Below, one piece after another: positions 56,958 to 63,317 of a stretch of DNA of 63,317 nucleotides (within the stretch, counting starts at the first letter, position 1; each line of letters opens with the position of its first letter). Below the pieces are notes generated by a model that was not told the origin of the DNA, did no database searches, and was given only the letters and a program-made list of their open reading frames with translations. This DNA is from Bifidobacteriaceae bacterium (GTDB taxonomy: Bacteria; Actinomycetota; Actinomycetes; Actinomycetales; Bifidobacteriaceae). Location of the stretch: the NCBI GenBank assembly GCA_022650895.1, contig JALCQC010000011.1:1-63317 (forward strand), given 5' to 3'. A program made the position numbers and the translations under genes.

Positions 56958-57902
56958 TCAGTACGTGACGATCAGACGGCCCTTCACGTCGCCGTCCTCA
57001 AGACGTTTGACAGCCTCTGGTAGTTCATCGAACCCTACGGTTGTCGTCACGGGGTCGAGGTCTCCGGTGCGCATGAGCTCATAGACGCCCTCGATATCCT
57101 TCTTGGTTCCGCCGTTCGATCCCACAAGCGTGACTGAATGCAGAATCATCGCCATGGTGCTGACGGTGAACTCAAGTTTGCCCATGCCGACGAGCACCAC
57201 CCGGCCGCCCTGACCGACGGTGTTGATGGCATCGGTGGTGGTTTGACCGAAGCCCGCGAAGTCGACGATGACGTCGAACTTTACATCAGGGAACTCGGTG
57301 ATGGATTTTTTGACCTCCACTGCTCCGAGTTCCTTGGCCAAAGGCCAGACGTCTTCCTTGATTTCCGCGACATAGACGTTTGCGCCCAGCAGGTGTGCCA
57401 CTCGCGCACCAATCTGGCCCAGACCACCGATGCCGATGATGCCCACGTTGTCGCCCTTCTTGACCTTTCCATTGGTGACCACGGCGGAATGGGAGGTCAT
57501 GCCAGCGTCGGTGGCGGCAGCGCCGTTGACGAAATCGACTTCATCCGGAATGCGTACGAGGGCCTCGGTGCCGATGACGATCTTCGGCCCGAAACCACCA
57601 TCGGTGGTGAAGCCGGGGCAGCCGGCAGAGGTGGTGGGGCAGACGGCTACACGGTCGCCAAGCGCAAAATCGGTGACGCCTTCGCCCACGTCACTGATGA
57701 CTCCGGCATTTTCGTGGCCAAGAGCGAGAGGGACGCGAACGACATTGTTGCGCCAGCCCGGATCTGTCATGATGCCGACGTCGGTGTGGCAGATGCCTGC
57801 GGCCTTGACATCGACGACCACTTCACCGGGACCTGCTGTGGGCTCCGGAGTTTCGATGAGTTCCAGCGGTTTGCCTGTATCGACGAATTTCCATGATTTC
57901 AT
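56958..57902 (-). CDS. Zinc-dependent alcohol dehydrogenase (MDR, short form)
   Basis: A medium-chain dehydrogenase of 314 residues, shorter than the usual 340-350. Catalytic zinc site: Cys38 in AAGICHTD, His63-Glu64 in LGHENAG, and Asp132 in TDAGMTSHSAV where many relatives have Cys, as in the Rhodococcus ADH-A type. The structural zinc lobe with four Cys is absent: the region reads CPTTSAGCPGFTTDGG. NAD loop GIIGIGGLGQIGARVA follows. AAAGGAG precedes the ATG by nine bases. It is divergent from the glycerol dehydrogenase gene. Substrate not predictable. Confidence 0.88.
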   Translation of the reverse strand: MKSWKFVDTGKPLELIETPEPTAGPGEVVVDVKAAGICHTDVGIMTDPGWRNNVVRVPLALGHENAGVISDVGEGVTDFALGDRVAVCPTTSAGCPGFTTDGGFGPKIVIGTEALVRIPDEVDFVNGAAATDAGMTSHSAVVTNGKVKKGDNVGIIGIGGLGQIGARVAHLLGANVYVAEIKEDVWPLAKELGAVEVKKSITEFPDVKFDVIVDFAGFGQTTTDAINTVGQGGRVVLVGMGKLEFTVSTMAMILHSVTLVGSNGGTKKDIEGVYELMRTGDLDPVTTTVGFDELPEAVKRLEDGDVKGRLIVTY

Positions 57903-58096
57903 ATCTACGTAACTCCTTTATGCTTTTGCGAGCCTCGTTGTTCGCCCCTGCACCCCGTTATAGCGGCGTGCATAAGTGTGTTTAACGTAGCAATCGAAGC
58001 TGGGCTTTTCCTCGATTCCTCTCCGGGGGAAGGAGAAAAGAATGCTACGCGAGCGCAGTGGGGCACAACGGTATGTGGCTGTACGGCGGATGATAT

Positions 58097-58141
58097 GTGA
58101 GTAGTGAGTAGTGAGTAGTGAGTAGTGAGTAGTGAGTAGTG
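58097..58141. repeat. Heptanucleotide tract (GTGAGTA)6
   Basis: Six perfect head-to-tail GTGAGTA units (58097-58138) plus GTG. It sits in the 404-base gap between the divergent alcohol dehydrogenase and glycerol dehydrogenase genes, which has no other gene. TAAAAT at 58214-58219 is a possible -10 for the latter. Such short tandem repeats change copy number by slippage, altering promoter spacing. Confidence 0.9.
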
Positions 58142-58306
58142 CGGCTGCGGCGGTGAGTGGCGCGCTTTGTGCGTACGCAGTGCGCGTCCGGCACGCTGTG
58201 CGCGTGGGTGCATTAAAATACGAATCAATCCGTCCGCGGTTTCGTAGTGGACGTGAGGAACGAAAAGCATGACGGCAAAGAGGCGCATGCGCCAGAAGGA
58301 GTTTTT

Positions 58307-59392
58307 ATGAGAAAAGTTCTGTGCTCTCCGGGGTCCTACATTCAGCAAGAGGGTGCGATCTCCTCGTTGGCCGAGGAATATTCGGCAATGGGGGAGTCAG
58401 GTGTCTATCTGATTGTGGATCCCTTTATTGACGAACGCTACCACGACGACATCGTCTCCAGTTTTGATAAGGATTCCGTGCCGTATGATCTCGCCGTTTT
58501 TGGCGGGGAATGCTCCATGACCGAGATCGATCGGCATCGTGAGCACGTCGGTTCGGCGGATGCCATCATCGGCATCGGCGGAGGAAAGACCGTCGACACT
58601 GCCAAGGCCGTTGGCTACTACACCAAGATTCCCGTCATCATCGTCCCCACGGCGGCGTCATCGGATGCTCCCTGCTCGCGACTGTCCGTGATCTACACGG
58701 ACGACGGCCAATTTGACCACTATCTTCCTCTTCCACGCAATCCCGAAGCGGTCATCATGGATACGGAGCTCATCGCCAATGCCCCGATCCGTTTCCTCGT
58801 CTCCGGGCTGGGCGACGCGTTCGCAACCTACTACGAGGCTGCCGCGTGCGTAAAGTCCAACGCCATCACCATGACCGGAGGCCACGCCACGAACGCTGCC
58901 TTTGCCTTAGCGACGCTGTGCCACGATTCGTTGCTCGCCGATGGCGTCAAGGCAGTTGCTGCGGCCCGGAAGGGATTGCGCACGCCTGCCGTGGAAAACA
59001 TCATCGAGACGAACACGCTTCTCTCCGGACTTGGCTTCGAGTCCTGCGGCCTGGCTGCCGCGCACTCCATCCATGACGGACTGACCGCTCTGGAACCCAC
59101 CCACAAGTATCTCCACGGAGAAAAGGTGGCCTACGGAACGCTTGCCCAGCTGGTGCTCGAAGATCGCAGTCTTGACGAGATGAAAGAGGTCTTCGACTTC
59201 TTCCGTGCTGTCGGGCTGCCGACCCGCCTTGCCGACATCGGCATCGCGGACGCCACGGATGAGGATCTCCTCAGAGTGGGGGAGCTCTCATGCGATGACG
59301 CCGAGACGATGGGGAACATGCCCTTCGAAGTCACTCCCAAGGACGTGGCGACGGCTCTTCGTGCAGTCGACGAAATTGCGCAGGAGATCTAG
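58307..59392 (+). CDS. gldA: Glycerol dehydrogenase (iron/zinc-type, GldA family)
   Basis: Interconverts glycerol and dihydroxyacetone with NAD. Residues 87-98 (IIGIGGGKTVDT) form the NAD loop, and VPTAASSDAPCSRLSVIY follows. Metal ligands are candidates Asp170 (SGLGDAFATY), His253 or His256 (AAAHSIHDGL) and His270 (YLHGEKVAYG). 361 residues, the usual size. I chose ATG 58307, five bases after AAGGAG, over the frame at 58247. Together with the divergent alcohol dehydrogenase it may handle short alcohols and glycerol. Confidence 0.93.
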   Translation: MRKVLCSPGSYIQQEGAISSLAEEYSAMGESGVYLIVDPFIDERYHDDIVSSFDKDSVPYDLAVFGGECSMTEIDRHREHVGSADAIIGIGGGKTVDTAKAVGYYTKIPVIIVPTAASSDAPCSRLSVIYTDDGQFDHYLPLPRNPEAVIMDTELIANAPIRFLVSGLGDAFATYYEAAACVKSNAITMTGGHATNAAFALATLCHDSLLADGVKAVAAARKGLRTPAVENIIETNTLLSGLGFESCGLAAAHSIHDGLTALEPTHKYLHGEKVAYGTLAQLVLEDRSLDEMKEVFDFFRAVGLPTRLADIGIADATDEDLLRVGELSCDDAETMGNMPFEVTPKDVATALRAVDEIAQEI

Positions 59393-59466
59393 AACTATCG
59401 GCGACACGCTAGAAATCTCATTCTTTGAGATTGATCGGTAAAACCACGAAAACAGCATAAAATCAA

Positions 59467-59504
59467 CGAAACGGCGGAATTCCAAGGGGGAGACCGCCGT
59501 TTCG
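59467..59504. terminator. Stem-loop between gldA and the DUF3100 gene
   Basis: CGAAACGGCGG (59467-59477) pairs with CCGCCGTTTCG (59494-59504), an 11-bp stem with a 16-base loop and no T run. A smaller hairpin (AATCTCA at 59414 with TGAGATT at 59426) lies just after gldA. Either may stop gldA transcripts. Confidence 0.5.
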
Positions 59505-59528
59505 TCATCAAAACGGACCAAATGCTTT

Positions 59529-59542
59529 GTAAGGTTCCTTAC
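59529..59542. promoter_or_regulatory. Palindrome GTAAGGTTCCTTAC upstream of the DUF3100 gene
   Basis: A perfect 6-bp inverted repeat around TT, 29 bases before the ATG at 59571; the position suits a repressor operator. The regulator is not known. Confidence 0.45.
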
Positions 59543-59570
59543 ATCATTGACAAAACCAGAAAGGTCCGTC

Positions 59571-60914
59571 ATGTCTGTCGCTCAAACCGTGAGTCCCGCG
59601 TTGGAAACAACGCCCAGATCGAAACGTCTGAGGGGGATCGCGATTCTCATCATCGCGGCCCTCGCCATTTCGTGCGGGTCGCAGCTCATCGGTGAGCTTC
59701 ACATTCCTCTGGGCAGCGTCGAAATCACCATTCTTCCCATGGTGTGGGCAATTCTGCTTGGCGGGTTGGTTTCTGCGCAGAAGATCAAGCCTTTCAGCGT
59801 CACCCTGCAGAATTCAGCGAACAGTCTCGTATCCGTCGCCGTTCTGCTGGTGATGGCGAGTCTGTCGTTCAGCATCGGCCCTAACCTCGGCATCGTCGTC
59901 TCGGCCGGTCCTGCCCTGCTGCTTCAGGAGGTCGGTCACCTCATTGGCACCTTGGTTCTCGCACTGCCTCTGGCATTGATACTCGGCATGGGACCGGCGA
60001 CCATCGGAGCCACGTTCTCGATCGACCGTGAGGGTTCCTTCGCCATGGTGTCCGAACGCTATGGTTCCGACTCCGCCGAGTACAGGGGAGTCCTCTCCAT
60101 GTACATCTTCGGAACGGTTTTCGGTGCCGTCGTCATCTCGCTACTGGTATCCATCGTGACTTCTCTGCACTGGTTCAACCCGCAGGCGCTCGCCATGGGT
60201 GCGGGCGTGGGCTCGGGGTCTATGATGGGCGCCGCCACCGCTGTCATCGCCGAGGAATATCCGGCCCTTGCCGATCAGGTCAAGGCGCTCGCCGCAACCT
60301 CCAACGTCATCACCACGCTGCTTGGCGTGTACGTGGGCTTCTTCGTGGCGCTGCCTTTGGCGCACAAGATCTATCACTGGGCCACGCGCAACAAGGATTC
60401 ATGGATTGCCAAGATCAATGACAAGGGCGATTCCATCAAGGAAGGTGTCCAGCTCGACACTTCTAAGGTCACGGACAAAGGGCAGTCCCTCCTCGGACAG
60501 TGGAGTTCCGTCGCCATCGTCATGTGCCTCGGAATTCCGGTCGCCTGGATCACCGATGGCAAGGTCAGCTGGGAATCCGTGGCCTGCTACGCGATTTTCG
60601 CCGCGCTGATCTACTTCGGGATGCTGCTGCACAAATTCACGAAGATCCCTGCACTTCTTACCGTGGTGACTCTCGGCGTTCTTCTCACGTCTCCGTGGAG
60701 CCCCGTTTCCGGCTTCATCACAGCGGTCTCCGGCCACGTCCTCTTCACCTCCATCTGCACCATCATGCTCTCCTTGGCAGGGCTGAGTCTCGGCAAGGAT
60801 CTGGGGATGCTCAAGCAGATCAGTTGGAAGATCATTCCGGTGGGGCTGGTAGCCATTCTTTCCTCGTATATCTTCTCGGTATGTGTGGCCGAGTTCGTTC
60901 TCGGCTACTGGTAA
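59571..60914 (+). CDS. DUF3100-family membrane protein, likely transporter
   Basis: 447 residues with about eleven to twelve hydrophobic helices and no periplasmic domain. Two similar halves begin with GIAILIIAALAISCGSQLIG and VAIVMCLGIPVAWI, so it may be an inverted-repeat transporter. Glycine-rich ALAMGAGVGSGSMMGAA is a likely substrate or helix-break motif. I recall DUF3100 proteins as neighbours of M20 amidohydrolases, and here the next gene is one. I chose ATG 59571, with AGAAAGG upstream, over TTG 59547. A substrate such as an amide-linked amino acid conjugate is an inference from the neighbour. Confidence 0.75.
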   Translation: MSVAQTVSPALETTPRSKRLRGIAILIIAALAISCGSQLIGELHIPLGSVEITILPMVWAILLGGLVSAQKIKPFSVTLQNSANSLVSVAVLLVMASLSFSIGPNLGIVVSAGPALLLQEVGHLIGTLVLALPLALILGMGPATIGATFSIDREGSFAMVSERYGSDSAEYRGVLSMYIFGTVFGAVVISLLVSIVTSLHWFNPQALAMGAGVGSGSMMGAATAVIAEEYPALADQVKALAATSNVITTLLGVYVGFFVALPLAHKIYHWATRNKDSWIAKINDKGDSIKEGVQLDTSKVTDKGQSLLGQWSSVAIVMCLGIPVAWITDGKVSWESVACYAIFAALIYFGMLLHKFTKIPALLTVVTLGVLLTSPWSPVSGFITAVSGHVLFTSICTIMLSLAGLSLGKDLGMLKQISWKIIPVGLVAILSSYIFSVCVAEFVLGYW

Positions 60915-61017
60915 AGCTGGGAAGGCGGGTCCTCTCCACACGTACGTCGGAGGAACCGTCGGGATGGTAACAAATTGATGTTTGAAAAACTGAAGTAGAA
61001 GTATGAAGGAGCGTCCG

Positions 61018-62241
61018 GTGAGTGCATCACAGGAATCCATGAAGAAAACCATCGATGAGAGCGTGGCGGACAATGCCGACATGCTGATCGCCACCAGCCA
61101 TGACATCCATGATCATCCGGAACTTTCTTTCCAAGAGAAGCGCTCGGCACGGGTTCTGGGAGAGCTCGCCAAGGAACATGGCTTTGCGGTCGATTACGGC
61201 AAATACGGCATCGATACCTCCTTTGAAGCCGTGTACGGAACCGGCGACTTTCGCGTCGTCGTTTGCGCGGAATACGATTCTTTGCCCAACATCGGCCACG
61301 CCTGCGGACACAACATCATCTGCACTGCGGCTTTGGGTGCGGCCTTCGCGCTGAAAGAGGTCGCTGACGAGCTTGGAATGACGGTGGTTCTGCTGGGCAC
61401 GCCTGCGGAAGAGCATGGAGGCGGAAAATCCATCATGCTCAACAACGGAGCATGGGACGAGGCAACGATCTCCCTCATGGTTCATGGAACTCCCGCGCTG
61501 GTGGATACGAGCTGCCAAGTGGTTCGCATGAATGCGGTCTCACGCTTCAACGTCACTTTCACCGGCCGTGGTTCACATGCTGCCGCCCGTCCTGAATACG
61601 GCATCAACGCAGGAGATGCCGCCACCATTGCTCTGGTCTCCCTTGGCTTGCTGCGTCAGCAACTGGTCGACGGCGTGCGGATGAACGCCTTCATCGCACA
61701 CGGCGGTGACGAGACCAACATCATCCCGGAGAAGACCCTCGTCAAGACGGAATGCCGCACCTTCAGCCTGGATCTCATGCGCGAGGTTCGTCAGAAGATG
61801 TACAACTGCTTCGAGGGTGCTGCCATCGCCACGGGATGCACGTGGGAGAGGGAAGAGGCCGAGCCGCTCTACGAGGATACTGTTCAGTACCCCGCACTTG
61901 CCGACGCATGGGATGCAAATTTGCGTGCCACCGGCCGTGAGGTGCGCGATGATTCCTATCGTCCGCTTGGCTCGACGGACATGGGCAACGTGTGCCATTA
62001 TCTCCCGGCGATCCATCCGACCATCGCCGTCCTGGGTCATGAGGGGCAGACGCACACGGCGCAGTTCGCCGAGGATTCTGAAACCCCTGACGGCGATCAG
62101 GCGATTCTCGATGCGGCACGCGCCCTCGCCAGAAGCGTCGTCGATGTCGCTTCGGATCCCGAAGAACGGCAGAATCTGCTGTCCAAGCAGGCCGCTCGTA
62201 AACCGTATGCGGAGTTTGCGGCGAACAGGCCTTCTCTGTGA
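61018..62241 (+). CDS. M20-family amidohydrolase (AbgB-like)
   Basis: A metal-dependent hydrolase of N-acyl amino acids or p-aminobenzoyl-glutamate-like amides. Metal and catalytic segments: DIHDHPELSFQEKRSA, VVCAEYDSLPNIGHACGHN, LGTPAEEHGGGKSIM, FTGRGSHAAARPEYGINAGDA (dimerisation lid), and the late SYRPLGSTDMGNVCHYLPAIHP. 407 residues. I chose GTG 61018, six bases after AAGGAG; ATG 61003 would include that site in the gene. It follows the DUF3100 gene by 103 bases on the same strand, so an uptake-plus-hydrolysis pair is likely. Confidence 0.88.
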   Translation: MSASQESMKKTIDESVADNADMLIATSHDIHDHPELSFQEKRSARVLGELAKEHGFAVDYGKYGIDTSFEAVYGTGDFRVVVCAEYDSLPNIGHACGHNIICTAALGAAFALKEVADELGMTVVLLGTPAEEHGGGKSIMLNNGAWDEATISLMVHGTPALVDTSCQVVRMNAVSRFNVTFTGRGSHAAARPEYGINAGDAATIALVSLGLLRQQLVDGVRMNAFIAHGGDETNIIPEKTLVKTECRTFSLDLMREVRQKMYNCFEGAAIATGCTWEREEAEPLYEDTVQYPALADAWDANLRATGREVRDDSYRPLGSTDMGNVCHYLPAIHPTIAVLGHEGQTHTAQFAEDSETPDGDQAILDAARALARSVVDVASDPEERQNLLSKQAARKPYAEFAANRPSL

Positions 62242-62289
62242 ATTGCTGCCGCTTCCTGAGCGCGGACATAAGAAAATTCGCATAGAAAA

Positions 62290-62331
62290 AAGGAGGAGGG
62301 AGGCGTTCTTTTGAGCGTCTCCCTCCTCCTT
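62290..62331. terminator. Bidirectional terminator
   Basis: A 16-bp stem (62290-62305 with 62316-62331, one G-T pair) with a 10-base loop. The A run before it reads as a T tract on the minus strand, fitting the end of the kinase gene; it also follows the amidohydrolase gene. Confidence 0.85.
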
Positions 62332-62344
62332 CGTATACGGAACG

Positions 62345-63253
62345 TCAGCCGGCCGGATGAGTCTCGGGCTGCGAGTCCGTGTAATTCGGGATGCGGTCCG
62401 GGTATTCGGGCCAGGCACCTGCCTGGGTGCAGACGAAGGCCGCGGTGTTGACGGCGGTGCGGTGCGCTTCGGCAAGGCTTGCACCTTCGAGTATCTTGAT
62501 GGTGAAGGCGCCGCTGAAGGAGTCTCCGGCACCAACGGTGTCGACCACGGAGACATGCGGTGTCGCCACGGTGGAGCTCTCCGTGGCAGTCACGATGGTG
62601 GAGTACTTGCTGCCTGCCGTCAAAATGACGTAGTCGAGGTTGAAGGCCTCAAGGAACCACCGGCAGGCCATCTCGTCACCGGAAGGCAGGTCGTACATGC
62701 CGCGCAGGATCTCCATCTCTTCGTCGTTCAGTTTGAAGATGGTCGCCTCGTGGAGCAGCTCGTCAATGAGCTCCTTGGAATAGAAGTTCTCGCGCATGTT
62801 GATGTCGAAGTACTTCACGGCTTCCGGCTTGGTGCTGCGCAGAAGGTCGAGAATGGTGGCGCGCGATTCTGCGGTCCTCAATCCCAGCGTTCCGAAACAG
62901 ACAGCATCCGCTTTCTCCACCATATCGGTGAGGTCCCGGCTGGGGCGCAGATGGTCCCACGCCACGTTTTCAATGATCTTGTACTGGGGTATTCCGTCCT
63001 TGAGATCCACCTGCACGGTTCCGGTGGGGAATTCGTTGTGCTGCAGAATGGAACCGATGTGGTGCCGGTTTACCTCTTCGGCGAGCTCCTCGCCCAGAGC
63101 ATCGTTGCCGATGGCACTGATGGCATAGCCGTCGGCGCCGTTCATGGTGGCGTGGTATACGAAATTCGTGGGAGCCCCTCCTGCGCGTTTCCCTGTGGGG
63201 AGAAGATCCCAGAGTATTTCACCGATGCTGAGGACTATAGGCTTGTGTGACAT
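62345..63253 (-). CDS. PfkB-family carbohydrate kinase (fructokinase-like)
   Basis: A ribokinase-fold sugar kinase of 302 residues. N-terminal IGEILWDLLPTGKRAGGAPTNF matches fructokinases, and the ATP/anion-hole signature is DTVGAGDSFSGAF with the catalytic Asp. AGGAPTN and VGAGDSF are the two PfkB patterns. AAAGGAG precedes the ATG. It ends at a terminator shared with the amidohydrolase gene. Fructose is the likely substrate from the N-terminus, but other ketoses are possible. Confidence 0.9.
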   Translation of the reverse strand: MSHKPIVLSIGEILWDLLPTGKRAGGAPTNFVYHATMNGADGYAISAIGNDALGEELAEEVNRHHIGSILQHNEFPTGTVQVDLKDGIPQYKIIENVAWDHLRPSRDLTDMVEKADAVCFGTLGLRTAESRATILDLLRSTKPEAVKYFDINMRENFYSKELIDELLHEATIFKLNDEEMEILRGMYDLPSGDEMACRWFLEAFNLDYVILTAGSKYSTIVTATESSTVATPHVSVVDTVGAGDSFSGAFTIKILEGASLAEAHRTAVNTAAFVCTQAGAWPEYPDRIPNYTDSQPETHPAG

Positions 63254-63317
63254 TGTTTCTCCTTTTTCTGTTTCTATTTCTGTTTCCGTTTTCTGATTGT
63301 CTGTTGTCGCGTCAACT
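63254..63317. other. Pyrimidine-rich upstream region of the PfkB gene
   Basis: The last bases of the window repeat TTTCTG or TTTCTA several times, giving an imperfect hexamer tract (AGAAA on the transcribed strand) upstream of the kinase ribosome site. No promoter is defined. Confidence 0.4.

Noticed and set aside
57138-57896. A 252-residue plus-strand frame opposite the alcohol dehydrogenase
   Set aside because: Antisense shadow; the dehydrogenase motifs are on the minus strand.
58097-58141. Possible CRISPR array in the GTGAGTA tract
   Set aside because: Units are seven bases and head to tail, with no spacers; it is a simple tandem repeat.
57905-58348. A 147-residue minus-strand frame across the heptanucleotide tract
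   Set aside because: It has no ribosome site, contains translated simple repeat (SLLTTHY), and overlaps the gldA start region.

Overview
The window reads as a chromosomal segment from a member of the Bifidobacteriaceae (Actinomycetota). The evidence is a moderately high GC content by eye, overlapping ATGA/GTGA gene junctions, and the order ftsZ-sepF-yggT-divIVA-lspA-rluD-dnaE lying apart from the main mur/fts cluster. A PriA-type HisA, a GlnA2-like glutamine synthetase, a ChiZ-like LysM gene between lexA and nrdR, and a tmRNA encoding the tag AKSNRTEFALAA agree with this. I cannot fix the genus from sequence alone.

Layout. 1-3.7 kb: a membrane-anchored alpha/beta hydrolase (5' end cut by the window), recO, uppS and, on the minus strand, a thiamine-binding-family protein. 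3.9-6.6 kb: glyS-dusB. 6.75-15.3 kb: a division and envelope block (ftsZ, sepF, yggT, divIVA, lspA, rluD) ending in dnaE. 15.4-22.4 kb: a one-TM protein of unknown function, then hisD-hisC-hisB-unknown-hisH-priA. 22.5-31.4 kb: glnA, hrpA and an RsmC-like methyltransferase (minus), hflX, ldh. 31.5-33.4 kb: the SOS module lexA / ChiZ-like gene with two perfect LexA boxes, then nrdR. 33.8-37.3 kb: helD-serA (minus). 37.5-52.6 kb: the mur/fts cluster mraZ-rsmH-ftsL-ftsI-(murE-like remnant)-murF-mraY-murD-ftsW-murG-murC-ftsQ, preceded by four TGGKG boxes at 10-bp spacing, and then dtd. 52.9-53.3 kb: ssrA (tmRNA) with promoter and terminator. 53.3-56.9 kb: an AT-richer accessory stretch with a secreted HNH-nuclease lipoprotein, two small orphan genes and a multiply frameshifted pseudogene. 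57-63.3 kb: a metabolic block with a zinc alcohol dehydrogenase, a glycerol dehydrogenase, a DUF3100 membrane protein next to an M20 amidohydrolase, and a PfkB sugar kinase.

Most of the window is core machinery: lipid II synthesis from UDP-MurNAc precursors to septal transpeptidation (UppS, MraY, MurDFGC, FtsWIQLZ, SepF, DivIVA), with SOS control of division through LexA and the LysM protein. The most unusual items are the protein at the murE position, which looks like a MurE that has lost its ATP-binding loop; the unknown acidic gene coupled inside the his operon; the (GTGAGTA)6 heptanucleotide tract between the divergent alcohol and glycerol dehydrogenase genes; the decayed genes and 12-bp direct repeats downstream of ssrA; and the DUF3100/M20 pair. 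I did not find a CRISPR array, an insertion sequence, an integrase or a clear new defence system.
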